Assembly (NCBI RefSeq): GCF_014203735.1
Contig: NZ_JACHJQ010000003.1
Span: 791,326 to 855,325, forward strand
Length of the DNA: 64,000 nucleotides
Direction: 5' to 3'
Source of the DNA: Actinophytocola algeriensis
Lineage (GTDB): Bacteria; Actinomycetota; Actinomycetes; Mycobacteriales; Pseudonocardiaceae
Shown here: piece by piece, positions 1 through 9,153 of the stretch
Numbering within the stretch: the stretch's first letter is position 1
Layout: every line of letters starts with the position of its first letter
The notes under the pieces: model-generated
What the model was told of the DNA's origin: nothing
Databases searched by the model: none
What the model saw: only the letters and a program-made list of their open reading frames with translations
Made by a program: the position numbers and the translations under genes

Positions 1-1
1 T

Positions 2-949
2 GCCTCGCCGTCGGATGCGAAGGGGGAGGCGGTCGCCGAACCGCCGCCGCCCGCGCCGGAGCTGGTGTCCGCGCTCGCCCAGCCGGTCGACGGGCTTGCC
101 ACCGCGCGGCCGGACGAGCCGCCCGAGCTGATGCCGGCCCCCGCGATCAAGAAGACGCGTGCCGTCGTGCGGACCAAGCCGAGCCGCAGGCTCGAACCGG
201 ACGACCTGGTGTGCGCTGCCTGCGGGGAGGGCAACGCGCCGTCGCGGAACTTCTGCAGCCGGTGCGGCGAGTCGCTGGCGGACGCGGGAGTCGTGCGCCT
301 GGTGTGGTGGCGCCGCGTCTTCCGGCGGCGGCGCAAGAAGTACCCGCTCGGCACGCGGCCGGGCGCGAAGGGCACCCGCAACCGCCGCTCGTGGCTGATG
401 CGGCTGACCTTCCGGCGGGTCCGGGCCGCGATCGTGATCCTCGGCCTGACCCTCGGCCTGGTGTACGCCCTCTACCCGCCGTTCCGCGCCGTGATCATCG
501 ACAACACGCGTGCGCTGTACCGCAAGATCGTGCCCACGATGGACCCGGTGCGGCCCGCCGCGCTGACCTCGCTCAGCGCTCTCCCTGGGCACGATCCCAG
601 ACTGCTCATCGACACCTACGACGACACCTACTGGGCCGCCGACCTGAGCGGCAACCGGCCGAAGATCACCGTCCGCTTCGACGAGAGCTACCTGCTGCGT
701 TCGATCATCATCCACTCCGGCGCGGCCGACGAGTTCACGGAGAACGGCCGCCCGTCGATCCTGCGGCTCACCTACAGCACCGGGAAGAGTGAGAACGTGC
801 TGCCGATCGACACCCGGGGCGAGCAGAACCTGCAGCTGTCCAACTCCACGCTGGTGACCTCGGTGACCATCGAGGTGGTCGACGTCTACAGCGGGACGGA
901 ACGGCAGACGGTGGCGATCAGCGAGCTGGAGTTCTTCGCGCTCAAGTGA
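2..949 (+). CDS. zinc-ribbon / single-TM / discoidin-like protein (5' partial)
   Basis: The reading frame is open from the first base, so the gene begins upstream of the window; an internal GTG at 65 exists but nothing marks it as the start. Visible order: Pro/Ala-rich N-terminus, a zinc ribbon with two CxxC pairs (CAAC and CSRC, about nt 212-275), a basic Arg-rich stretch, one membrane helix (about nt 425-490), then a C-terminal beta-rich domain resembling F5/8-type C (discoidin/NADase-type) carbohydrate-binding folds. This suggests a cytoplasmic zinc ribbon and an extracellular ligand-binding domain. Comparable proteins sit beside COG1470-type proteins and BTAD regulators in actinobacterial contractile-injection loci; that link is inferred from the neighbours. 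Function unknown. Confidence 0.75.
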   Translation, partial: ASPSDAKGEAVAEPPPPAPELVSALAQPVDGLATARPDEPPELMPAPAIKKTRAVVRTKPSRRLEPDDLVCAACGEGNAPSRNFCSRCGESLADAGVVRLVWWRRVFRRRRKKYPLGTRPGAKGTRNRRSWLMRLTFRRVRAAIVILGLTLGLVYALYPPFRAVIIDNTRALYRKIVPTMDPVRPAALTSLSALPGHDPRLLIDTYDDTYWAADLSGNRPKITVRFDESYLLRSIIIHSGAADEFTENGRPSILRLTYSTGKSENVLPIDTRGEQNLQLSNSTLVTSVTIEVVDVYSGTERQTVAISELEFFALK

Positions 950-964
950 AGGTTCCCCAGCCCC

Positions 965-3670
965 TCAGCCCTCAGCCAGCAGTGCGCGGTAGGCGTCGTG
1001 GGCCCGCGACGCCCCGTCGCCGTCCCCGAGCCGCGCGCGGGCGTCGGCGAGCACCGTCCACAGGCGGTGGTCGAGGTCGTCGATGGCGAGTGCCCGCTCG
1101 CACACCGCCGCCGCGGCGGCCGGGTCACCCGTGTCGAGCTCCATGCCGGCGAGGGCCACGGCCACCCCCATCGCCTCGCCACGCAACGACTCGCGCCTGG
1201 CGAGGAGCCACTCCGCGGAGCCCTCCTCGGCGAGGAGCTCACCCCGGTACAGGTCGAGCACCTTGGTGCCGACCTCGCGCACGTGGTGCGGGTCGCGCAG
1301 ATGCTGTCCGCGTCGCCACTCCCGCATCGCCGCGGCGAACTCCACCACGTCGACGGTCGAGCCGGCCGGTAATCGCAGCAGGTAGGCGCTGCCGTGCCGG
1401 ACGACTCCGCCGTGCCGGTCGCCCGGCAGGTACGTGCGGAACAGCGCACGCAGGCTGGAGATGGCGACCTGGAGTCTTCGTTTCGCCGGTTTGACGGCGG
1501 TGTCCGGCCACAGCACCGCCGCCAGCCGCTCCTCGTGGATCGGCTGGCCGTAGTGCACGGCGAGCACGCGCAGCACCCGGCGGGCCTGCGCGCGCAGCCC
1601 GTCGAGGGGCACCGGCTCGCCGTGCACGTCCACCTCGAACGTGACGAAACAGCGCACCGCGACCGGCGGTGTCCGCTCGGGCGGGGACGCGAGGGTCAGT
1701 CCCGACCTGTGCGTGGCGGCAGGCGGCGTGCTGAGGACCGCGACGATCGCCGGGCAGTTGTGGCCGAGCATGTCCTTGGCCCACGGCCGTGCCGGCGCGG
1801 TCGCGGCGAGCGCCGGGTCCCCGGCCTCCATCCGTTCGATCTCCGGACCCACCAGTGCCCGCAGCCACATCTCCAGCAACGGGGCGCGCATCCGGCGTAA
1901 TCGCACCAGGGTGCGCCGCAGCACACCGGGGTCGCGTGGCTGGCCGGCCCGCAGCTGGCCGATCAGCAGCACCAGGATCGCGATCAGGCAGCCCCAGTCG
2001 TCGCCGGCCGCCTCGAACTCCGCGAGCGCCGCCGCGGCGTCCGCGCACGCCGAGGGCTCCAGCACCGCGGTCGTCGCGCGCGCGATCCTGGCGAGCCACA
2101 ACCAGCCCTCCGCCTCCGCCTCTCCGGCCAGCGCGTAGAACTGCGCCACCGTGCCACTTCCGTACACGGCGGTTCTGATCGCGGTGGTCAGCAGCCGGGC
2201 CGCGAGCGAGGCGAACGGCGACGGCGCGCCGGCCAGCGGCTCGGCGAGTTCGACGGCCATGTCGATCCGCCCGTCGACCATGGCGGCCACCGCGCGGGCG
2301 AGGACCCACTCCGGGCTCGCGGACGGCACCGCGAGCGCCACCATCCTGGCCGGGTGCTCCCGCAGCGCCTCGGTCAGGTGGCCCACCACGTCGGACGCCA
2401 CCGGGACGCCCGCGTCCGGCTGGTCGCGCATCGAGTGCGAGGCCGCGATCCGTTCGTGTTCGCACTGCCAGCGCAGCGGGCCCTCCGGCAGCCGGGCGGC
2501 GGCCTCGGCGTAGCGCGCGTGGGCCTCGGCGAAGTGGCCTGCCGCACGCAGCCGCCGCGCCTCCGCGAGGACGACCCACGGATCGTCGAGACCGGTGGTG
2601 GGCAGGCCGTACTCGTGGGCGAGGCGGGCGGCGGTGACCCAGTCCTCGGCGCGGGCCGCGCAGCGGTAGGCGTCGGTCAGCTTGCCCGCGTCGGTCAGGA
2701 GCGCCACGGCCGTCTGGTAGGTCTGGCGGGTCAGGTGCGGGCCGCGGCGTTCGGCGAGCTGGAGTTCGAGCAGGCCGCGCAACAGGGCGTGGAACCGGAA
2801 CTCGGTCAACCCCACGTGGAACGTCAGTGCCTCCCGCGCGGCGAGCTCGGTCAGGCGCTCCTCGCTGTCCTCCGCGCCGAGCAGCGCGTCGCACAGCCTG
2901 CCGCTCAGCCTGCCGAGCGGGCTGACGTCGACCATGAAGTCCCGCAGGTCCCCCGGCAGCACGCCGAGCACGGCGCGGGTGAGGAACTCGCGCAGGCGTT
3001 CCGAGCCGTTCACCGGGTCGCGCAGCACCGCGTTCCGCTCCGCACCGGACATCCTGACCGTGTCCAGGTGCAGGTGCCGCAACGCGACGGGCAGTCCCTC
3101 GACCTGTTCGCACAACGCTTCCGGGTCGGGGACCGGCGCGTGGTAGACGGTGTCGAACAGCAGGGCGACGTCCTGCGCGGTGAACCTCAGCTGCTGGTAG
3201 CCCAGCCGGTGCACGGACCCCGGCACGTCGGAGAGGTCGAGCGGCCGGGCGTCCCGGATGGTGACGACGAACCGCACGTGGTCCGGTGCCTCGGTGAGCA
3301 ACCGGTTCAGGTCGCCGAGATCCGGCGTGGTGTGCAAGGCGTGGGCGTCGTCCACCACGACGGTCGTGGGGCGGTCGTCCCGGCCGAGGTCGGTGAGCAG
3401 GCCCTCGATGTCGCGTGCCTGCGAGTCGATGAGGGGGGCGAGCGCACGCACCAGGCCGGTCCTGGCCGGGTGCGTGCACCTGACCAGGAGATGACGCGGA
3501 CCGCCCGCGGCCGCGAGCTGGCCGGCCAGGACCGACTTGCCGGCGCCCGCGGGCCCGGTGAGCAGGCGGAGCCGCGTCCCGGCCGCGGCGTTGAGGTCGT
3601 CGAGCACCGCGTTCCGGTCGAGCAGGCCGCCGCGGGGTGTGGTGGCCTTGTGGGCGTCACTGTTGAGCAC
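965..3670 (-). CDS. AAA/STAND ATPase with C-terminal winged helix and BTAD domain (SARP-related regulator)
   Basis: About 901 aa from the GTG at 3670; the frame stays open upstream to 4963, but that part is antisense to the next gene. N-terminal NTPase with Walker A (TGPAGAGKS, residues ~36-44) and a Walker B-like hydrophobic run ending in VVVDDAH. A helical-repeat middle follows. The last ~230 residues hold an OmpR-like winged helix (from ~670) and a bacterial transcriptional activation domain ending in an ALAIDDLDHRLW helix. The order (ATPase first, DNA-binding BTAD last) is the inverse of classical AfsR. Probably a signal-responsive activator of the neighbouring membrane-protein genes. It converges on the zinc-ribbon gene with a 15-nt gap and diverges from the gene at 3893. 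Confidence 0.85.
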   Translation of the reverse strand: MLNSDAHKATTPRGGLLDRNAVLDDLNAAAGTRLRLLTGPAGAGKSVLAGQLAAAGGPRHLLVRCTHPARTGLVRALAPLIDSQARDIEGLLTDLGRDDRPTTVVVDDAHALHTTPDLGDLNRLLTEAPDHVRFVVTIRDARPLDLSDVPGSVHRLGYQQLRFTAQDVALLFDTVYHAPVPDPEALCEQVEGLPVALRHLHLDTVRMSGAERNAVLRDPVNGSERLREFLTRAVLGVLPGDLRDFMVDVSPLGRLSGRLCDALLGAEDSEERLTELAAREALTFHVGLTEFRFHALLRGLLELQLAERRGPHLTRQTYQTAVALLTDAGKLTDAYRCAARAEDWVTAARLAHEYGLPTTGLDDPWVVLAEARRLRAAGHFAEAHARYAEAAARLPEGPLRWQCEHERIAASHSMRDQPDAGVPVASDVVGHLTEALREHPARMVALAVPSASPEWVLARAVAAMVDGRIDMAVELAEPLAGAPSPFASLAARLLTTAIRTAVYGSGTVAQFYALAGEAEAEGWLWLARIARATTAVLEPSACADAAAALAEFEAAGDDWGCLIAILVLLIGQLRAGQPRDPGVLRRTLVRLRRMRAPLLEMWLRALVGPEIERMEAGDPALAATAPARPWAKDMLGHNCPAIVAVLSTPPAATHRSGLTLASPPERTPPVAVRCFVTFEVDVHGEPVPLDGLRAQARRVLRVLAVHYGQPIHEERLAAVLWPDTAVKPAKRRLQVAISSLRALFRTYLPGDRHGGVVRHGSAYLLRLPAGSTVDVVEFAAAMREWRRGQHLRDPHHVREVGTKVLDLYRGELLAEEGSAEWLLARRESLRGEAMGVAVALAGMELDTGDPAAAAAVCERALAIDDLDHRLWTVLADARARLGDGDGASRAHDAYRALLAEG

Positions 3671-3892
3671 ACCAGCGACTGTGCCTGTCGCGGCGGGACC
3701 GGTCAGCAGACGATCTGCCCACCGGAGCGGGTCGCCGTGGGCAACTCGCACATCGCGTGTGGCCACGCGCGATGCGCCGAACGGGTGCCTTCGCCGCTGG
3801 GCGGACGTGCCCGTCAGGTCAGCGGATCGTGTCCCGGCGACTGGTTCGGCGGCGGCTGCCCTGGCGCGCGGGCCGAGGACATGCTGTGACGC

Positions 3893-5152
3893 ATGGCTGT
3901 CAGCGCGCTCCTCCGCACCAGTGCGGTCGTGGTCGCCCCCGGCGGGGCCGCACGGTGCCATGTGCTGATCCGCAACAACTCCGCGGTGGTGGACCAGTTC
4001 GTCTTCACCGTCCGCGGCGCCCCCGCGGACTGGACCGAGATCAAGCCTGCCGTCGCCAACCTGATGCCGAGGCAGGAGGTCAGCGTCGAGCTGACCTTCC
4101 GGCCACCCCGGTCCCACGAGGTGCCCGCCGGCGAACACCCGTTCGCGCTGCGGATCGCCTCGCGGGAGGATCCGGCGGGCTCGGTCGTGCAGGAGGGCGT
4201 GGTCACCGTCGAGCCGTTCACCGAGGTCGCCGCCGGGGTGGTGCCGGAGACGTCGACGGCACGCCGGATCGGCAGGCACACCCTCGCGCTGGACAACCTG
4301 GGCAACCACCCCGTCAAGGTCGAGGTGGGCGCGGTCGACAAGGACGAGCGCCTCACCTTCCGGCACAAACCCGCGCGCCTCGAACTGCCGCTGGGCCACA
4401 CGACCTTCGCGCGCGTCGACGCCCGGCCGAGGAAGTACTTCTGGAAGGGCGAGAACGTCCCGCTGCCGTTCAAGATCGTCGTGGCGGTGCCGGACGCGCA
4501 GGAGATCGAGCTCGACGCCCGCCTCGACCAGAAGGCACTGATCCCGCGGCGGGTGTTCTGGCTGGTGTCCATCCTCTTCGGGCTGCTCATGGTCCTGGTG
4601 ATCATCGTGACGTTGCTGCTGCGCCAGCAGCCGGTCTCCATCGCGGGCCCCTCGCCGGAGCGGCCGTCCAGCTCGGCGGTGACCACCACCACCGGTTCCG
4701 CCGCGTCGACGACCGCCAGTTCCGCGCCGAGCTCGGCGCCGGGCACGAGCCGGGTGGCGGGTGGCGGCGGGCCGAGCGTGTCGGCGCCCACCGGGGGCAG
4801 GGCGGTGACCGGCCGGTTCCGCATCGAGACGCGGGCGTACCCGAACGTGGGCGGCGGGCCGCAGCTGTTCTCCTACGTGGTTCCGGCCGGGGTGCGGTAC
4901 CGCGTGCTGTCCGTTGTCCTGCGCAACCCCGCCGCCGACACCGGGCAGCTCCAGATCAGGCACGGCTCCTCGGTCGTCGGCACGGTGGACCTGGCCGTGA
5001 TCAACCGCGACGGCAACGACGAGCTGACCTTCGTGCCGGACGACCCGCCGCTGGTCGGCCCGGGGGAGCGGATCACGCTCGCGGTCGTGTGCACGAACCG
5101 CAGGGACCCGTGCACACCGACGGGCGACTTCACGGCGGCCCTCGTCCGGTGA
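3893..5152 (+). CDS. COG1470-type membrane protein ('hydrolytic protein' annotation family)
   Basis: 419 aa from ATG. The N-terminal ~210 residues look like two Ig-like beta domains (e.g. a segment on APADW and non-covalent 'NNSAVV' turns), as in COG1470-type proteins that are often labelled 'hydrolytic protein' without biochemical proof. One membrane helix follows at ~222-245, then a Ser/Thr/Pro-rich linker (~250-300) and a C-terminal beta domain with two Cys near the end. The topology implies N-terminal Ig domains inside and the C-terminal domain outside, or the reverse. Similar proteins cluster with phage-tail-like contractile injection genes in Streptomyces (SCO4256-4258 region); the functional link here is inferred. 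Confidence 0.7.
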   Translation: MAVSALLRTSAVVVAPGGAARCHVLIRNNSAVVDQFVFTVRGAPADWTEIKPAVANLMPRQEVSVELTFRPPRSHEVPAGEHPFALRIASREDPAGSVVQEGVVTVEPFTEVAAGVVPETSTARRIGRHTLALDNLGNHPVKVEVGAVDKDERLTFRHKPARLELPLGHTTFARVDARPRKYFWKGENVPLPFKIVVAVPDAQEIELDARLDQKALIPRRVFWLVSILFGLLMVLVIIVTLLLRQQPVSIAGPSPERPSSSAVTTTTGSAASTTASSAPSSAPGTSRVAGGGGPSVSAPTGGRAVTGRFRIETRAYPNVGGGPQLFSYVVPAGVRYRVLSVVLRNPAADTGQLQIRHGSSVVGTVDLAVINRDGNDELTFVPDDPPLVGPGERITLAVVCTNRRDPCTPTGDFTAALVR

Positions 5153-5250
5153 GTGAGCGCGGTGAGCGCGTGTGCAGCCGTGTTGAGCGCGTGTTGAGCA
5201 CCGTGTCGACAGTGGACGTGCACCGCTCCCCGTCGATCACGAGGTGAATC

Positions 5251-5871
5251 ATGGCTCTCCGAATCCCCGTTCACGTGACGTCGACCGACCCGATCCTGCG
5301 GACCGGGGTCGCCACACAGCTGCGCTCCCGCCCGGAGGTCGAGCTCGTCGCCGACCCGTCGCCCGCGGCGGTCTGCGTCGTCGTCCACGACATCGTCGAC
5401 GACCAGGTGCTCCAGCTGGCGCGGGAACTGCGGGCCCACGGCAACCGGCAGGTGATCCTCGTGGTGTCCACGATCGACGACGCCGCGCTGCTGTCGGTCA
5501 TCGAGACGGGTGCGTGCGGCGTGGTCGCGAGAGCGGACGCGACGCCGGAGAGACTCGTGACGGCGGTGACCCAGGCGTCGACCATGGGCGGGGTGCTCTC
5601 GCCGAAGCTCGTCGGTCGCCTCCTCGAGCAGGTCAACCGCCTGCAGCACCAGGTGCTGGCACCCAAGGGGCTGAAGTTCACCGGCCTGTCCGACCGCGAG
5701 GCCGCGGTGCTCCGGATGATCTCCCAGGGCATGGAGGTCCGCGAGATCGCCCAGGAGCTGTCCTATTCGGAACGCACGATCAAGAACGCGCTGCACGACG
5801 TGGTCAGCCGGTTCCACCTCCGCAACCGCACGCACGCGGTGGCGTTCGCGATGCGGGAAGGGCTGATCTGA
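5251..5871 (+). CDS. LuxR-type response regulator with degenerate receiver
   Basis: 206 aa from ATG, preceded by GAGGTG. The N-terminal ~120 residues have receiver-like alternation of strands and helices, but the usual phospho-acceptor Asp pocket is not evident; the third strand reads VCVVVHDIVDDQ. The C-terminal ~65 residues are a clear GerE/LuxR HTH (LSDREAAVLRMISQGM, then REIAQELSYSERTIKNALHD). No kinase gene is adjacent, so it may be an atypical phosphorylation-independent regulator. It lies 98 nt downstream of the COG1470-type gene on the same strand and may control that locus. Family confident; target unknown. Confidence 0.85.
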   Translation: MALRIPVHVTSTDPILRTGVATQLRSRPEVELVADPSPAAVCVVVHDIVDDQVLQLARELRAHGNRQVILVVSTIDDAALLSVIETGACGVVARADATPERLVTAVTQASTMGGVLSPKLVGRLLEQVNRLQHQVLAPKGLKFTGLSDREAAVLRMISQGMEVREIAQELSYSERTIKNALHDVVSRFHLRNRTHAVAFAMREGLI

Positions 5872-6213
5872 GTCGGCGCAACACCGTGTGGGCCACGAAA
5901 TCATCACGAATGAAGAAAGCAGTTGTTCCGATTACCGAAACCGTCGCGACACCGGCCCGTCGATTCCCGCGTCGATTCCGCGCAAAAGCGGCGGCGGGGT
6001 CCGTCACACCGGTGCGGGGCGTGCTGACCTGGGCGTGAGCGTAACCGCGCGCCTCGGTGCTCGTTATGCCGGACGTGTGATGATGATCCGCCGCTTTTCG
6101 AGTGCCGGAATGGTCGTGCGAACGGCTGATCCGGCGCTGGTCGGTGTTGCCCAGCGGTCGACATGACAATCGAATGACGCAGGGCGGATCGCGAGGAGTG
6201 AGGAGTCGCGGTC
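5872..6213. other. intergenic, no gene recognised
   Basis: About 340 nt between the LuxR regulator and the PucR-type gene. It contains short open frames on both strands without ribosome-binding sites or recognisable protein families. AT content rises slightly around 5,890-5,945. Presumably holds the promoter of the PucR-type gene. Confidence 0.5.
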
Positions 6214-7872
6214 GTGTCGATGACGCTCAGCAACCTGCTCGCGTTCGGTTTCCTTCCTGGGCACGAGGTGGTGACCACCGGCGACCTGGCGCACCGCGTC
6301 GTGCGCTCCGTCGTCGCGGTGAGCGCCCACGACGAGATCGCCGGGCTGCGGCCGGGGGAGTTCGCCGTCCTCGACCACACCCGGTTCGCCGCGTCCGACC
6401 CGAACCTGGCCGGGACGATCGTCCGCGCCGCGAGCCAGGGGGCCAGCGGCCTGCTGGTGAACGGATCCGCCGACCAGCTCCCGGCGACCACCCGGGAGCT
6501 GGTCGCGCGGTCCGGCCTGCCACTCGTCCTGACCGGGCAGAACGTCGACGTGCGAAGACTCGTGACCGCCATGGACCGGTTCGTGCGGTCCCCGGACCTG
6601 CCGGACGCGGCGTTGATCAACACGGTGTCCCACCGGTTGTGCTCGACGGTGTCGGACGCGGAGGGCATGGTGCGGGTCCTGTCCACCACCCTGCGCTGCC
6701 GGGTCGGCCTGCTCGACGCGGAGGGGCGGCTGGCCGTCGGCAACCTGCCCGCGGAGGTGGTGCGGTCGCAGGCGTTCCGGCGCGCGTGCGGGCCGTCGGC
6801 CGGGGGAGGCGGGCACACCCAGCAGGTGCGCGCGCTGGACGACGACTCGCTGTTGATCATCCAGCCAGTACGGCTCGGACCGACGGGCCCGCTGAACCTG
6901 CGGCTCGTGGCGGTGGTGCCCAACGGGCCGGTCGCCTACGCGCGCACCACCAGCGTGTCCCTCAGCGTCGCGGCGTGGGCGTTCGTCGCGCACCTCGCCA
7001 CCGTCGCCGTCGTACTGGAGCGGCAGCAGCAGCCCCGCGCTGGGCTGCTGGCCAGGCTGCTCGCCGAGGCGGACGCGCCGAGCTCCGAGGTGCTGGAGCA
7101 GGCGACCGCGGCAGGCTGGCGCCTGGGTGGCAGGCACACCGGCGTCCACGTCCGGGCGACGGGACACGAGCCGACCGGGATGGCGGTCCGGTACCGCCTG
7201 CGGGCCGCGCTCGAGGCCCGTGACCTGGCCGCGGACCCGGTGCCCCGCGACGACGGCTGGGTGGTGTGGTTCACCGACCTCGACCCGGACGAGGACGGCA
7301 CGCTGTTGCGGACGATGCGGGGTGTCCTGCTCGACGTCGAGCGGTCCTGCCCCGGTGTGCGGATGTGCGCGGGGGTCGGCGTGCCGGGAAACGGCACCGG
7401 GGGACTGCGCGACTCGCTGCAGGACGCGCGGCGGGCTTGCACGATGGCCGCCGCGCGCAACGTCGCGGGCGCGGTCGAACGCATCGGTGCGAGCAGCGTC
7501 AAGAGGTTGCTGTCCGACCAGCACGCGACCCCGTCGCAGGTCGACCTCGCCGAGCGGCTGCTGCTGCCACTCACGTCCGCGGACATGTCCGGGTACCTGA
7601 CGATCACCCTGTCCTGCTACCTGGACAACGAGTCGTCCGCGACCGCGACCGCGCTGAGCCTCGGGGTGCACCGCAACACCGTGCTGGCGCGCCTGGACCG
7701 GATCCGGACGCTGCTCGACGTCGAGATGAACGACCCGGACGAGCGGCTCGCGCTCCACCTCGCCACCCGGCTCGTGCACGGCGGCGCACCCACCGGTGGG
7801 TGGGAGGACGTGGTCGCGGCAGAGCACGGGGTCAGCTCGCCCTCGGACACCCCTCGGCGGGTCCGGGACTGA
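6214..7872 (+). CDS. PucR family transcriptional regulator
   Basis: About 552 aa from the GTG at 6214 (an ATG two codons later is possible; AGGAG-type sequence upstream serves both). The N-terminal ~130 residues match the purine-catabolism-regulator-like domain, the middle is a GGDEF-like degenerate fold, and the C-terminal ~70 residues are the PucR-type HTH (LSCYLDNESSATATALSLG, then HRNTVLARLDRI). Such proteins regulate purine, amino-acid or other catabolic genes; no catabolic operon is adjacent, so the target is unknown. It converges on the transglycosylase gene and the two coding regions overlap by 41 nt at their 3' ends. Confidence 0.9.
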   Translation: MSMTLSNLLAFGFLPGHEVVTTGDLAHRVVRSVVAVSAHDEIAGLRPGEFAVLDHTRFAASDPNLAGTIVRAASQGASGLLVNGSADQLPATTRELVARSGLPLVLTGQNVDVRRLVTAMDRFVRSPDLPDAALINTVSHRLCSTVSDAEGMVRVLSTTLRCRVGLLDAEGRLAVGNLPAEVVRSQAFRRACGPSAGGGGHTQQVRALDDDSLLIIQPVRLGPTGPLNLRLVAVVPNGPVAYARTTSVSLSVAAWAFVAHLATVAVVLERQQQPRAGLLARLLAEADAPSSEVLEQATAAGWRLGGRHTGVHVRATGHEPTGMAVRYRLRAALEARDLAADPVPRDDGWVVWFTDLDPDEDGTLLRTMRGVLLDVERSCPGVRMCAGVGVPGNGTGGLRDSLQDARRACTMAAARNVAGAVERIGASSVKRLLSDQHATPSQVDLAERLLLPLTSADMSGYLTITLSCYLDNESSATATALSLGVHRNTVLARLDRIRTLLDVEMNDPDERLALHLATRLVHGGAPTGGWEDVVAAEHGVSSPSDTPRRVRD

Positions 7873-8998
7873 CCGGCTGCCCGAGCAGGCCGCCCAGCAG
7901 GCTGGTGGTGGTCGTGGTCACCGACACCACGATCCCGTCGACCAGGCACAGGGTCCCTGCGACGACGTCGGTCACCGTGGTCGTGACCGGCCCGGCAGGG
8001 TCCGGGGACGGGGAAGGAGACGGGGACGGCGGCGGCGTGGCCGGGGTGGTGGGCGCGGGCTCCGGCGGCCCGGGACGCGTCGCCGGCGGCGTGGCGGGCC
8101 GCGGCGCCGGAGCCGTCACCGGGGTGCCGGTCGCCGAGCCGGGGCTGCCGGCACCCGCCTCGGGGGCCGACGGTCCGGCGGGCCCCACCGGTCCGATGAC
8201 GACGCCTCGCTCGTACACGGCCATCCAGCGCCGGATCAGGTGCAGGTAGGACTCCGACCGGTTGTAACTCAGCACGCCCGCCCGCAGCCCTTGCTCCGTG
8301 GACAGGTCGCGGCCGTCCGCGCACAGGTAGGCGCCGGCGGCGCGGGCCGCGTCGTGGACGTTGTGCGGGTCGGCCACGCCGTCGCCGTTCCCGTCGGCTG
8401 CCCAGCCGCGCCAGGTGCCGGGGATGAACTGCATGGGGCCCACCGCGCGGTCCCACACCGTGTCACCGTCGTAGCCCCCGCCGTCGGTGTCGGGGATGGC
8501 CGCCAGCGCCGGACCGCCGTCCAGCCGGGGGCCGAGGATCGGGGTGAGCGTCGTGCCCCGCGAGTCGACCCGGCCACCCCGTGCGTGTCCCGACTCCACG
8601 CGCCCGATCGCGGCCAGCAGGACCGAGGGCAGCCCGCAGTCCGGTTGTGTCGTCGCGAAGTGGGCCGCCGCCCGGGTGTACGCCGGGTAGACGCTCGCGG
8701 GAATCCCGGCCAGTCCCGAGTACGGTCCGGTGGCCGCGCTCCCGCCCGGACTGACCCTGCTGATCGGCAACGGGACGACCGCCTCCGGCGCGGTCGCGTT
8801 GGGCCATCCCGCCGTACCGTCCGGGACCGTACCGTCCGGGACTGTGCCGTCCGGGACCGCCGGGTTGTCGGCGGCCGAGGGTGGCGTGCCGGGCGCGGGC
8901 GGCGCCGTGACCGGGACGACGAGCACCGTGGCCGACAGCGCGAGCACGGCGGCCAGCGAGGGACCGGGGCGTAGTGGCGAGCGGTCGGCGCGTTCCAT
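7832..8998 (-). CDS. secreted lytic transglycosylase (MltB/SLT_2-like)
   Basis: 388 aa from the ATG at 8998. N-terminal signal peptide with hydrophobic core LAAVLALSATVLVVPV, then a low-complexity linker that includes a fivefold-like PDGTV tandem. The catalytic domain carries IGRVESGHARGG with the family's catalytic Glu, AVGPMQFIPGTW, and a Ca-like loop DGNGDGVADPHN; LSYNRSESYL closes the fold. The C-terminal ~120 residues are Pro/Ala/Thr-rich. It should cleave the MurNAc-GlcNAc bond of peptidoglycan outside the membrane. Its 3' end overlaps the PucR-type gene. No partner genes. Confidence 0.9.
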   Translation of the reverse strand: MERADRSPLRPGPSLAAVLALSATVLVVPVTAPPAPGTPPSAADNPAVPDGTVPDGTVPDGTAGWPNATAPEAVVPLPISRVSPGGSAATGPYSGLAGIPASVYPAYTRAAAHFATTQPDCGLPSVLLAAIGRVESGHARGGRVDSRGTTLTPILGPRLDGGPALAAIPDTDGGGYDGDTVWDRAVGPMQFIPGTWRGWAADGNGDGVADPHNVHDAARAAGAYLCADGRDLSTEQGLRAGVLSYNRSESYLHLIRRWMAVYERGVVIGPVGPAGPSAPEAGAGSPGSATGTPVTAPAPRPATPPATRPGPPEPAPTTPATPPPSPSPSPSPDPAGPVTTTVTDVVAGTLCLVDGIVVSVTTTTTSLLGGLLGQPVSPGPAEGCPRAS

Positions 8999-9153
8999 AT
9001 CGGCGAGTACAACACCGCGGCAGCGCGGTGCGAGGTCGCGTCGGGCGTTCGTGCACACGGGGGAACCACTTCCGGCGCGGACACGCTTCCCGTGGCTCCG
9101 CGCCGGGCAGCCGCCCTGCCCCGCAAGGCAGAACGTGGTGCTCGTGCGACCGT

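Noticed and set aside
3671-4963. N-terminal extension of the BTAD regulator
   Set aside because: This part is antisense to the COG1470-type gene and lacks homology; the GTG at 3670 directly precedes the ATPase domain.
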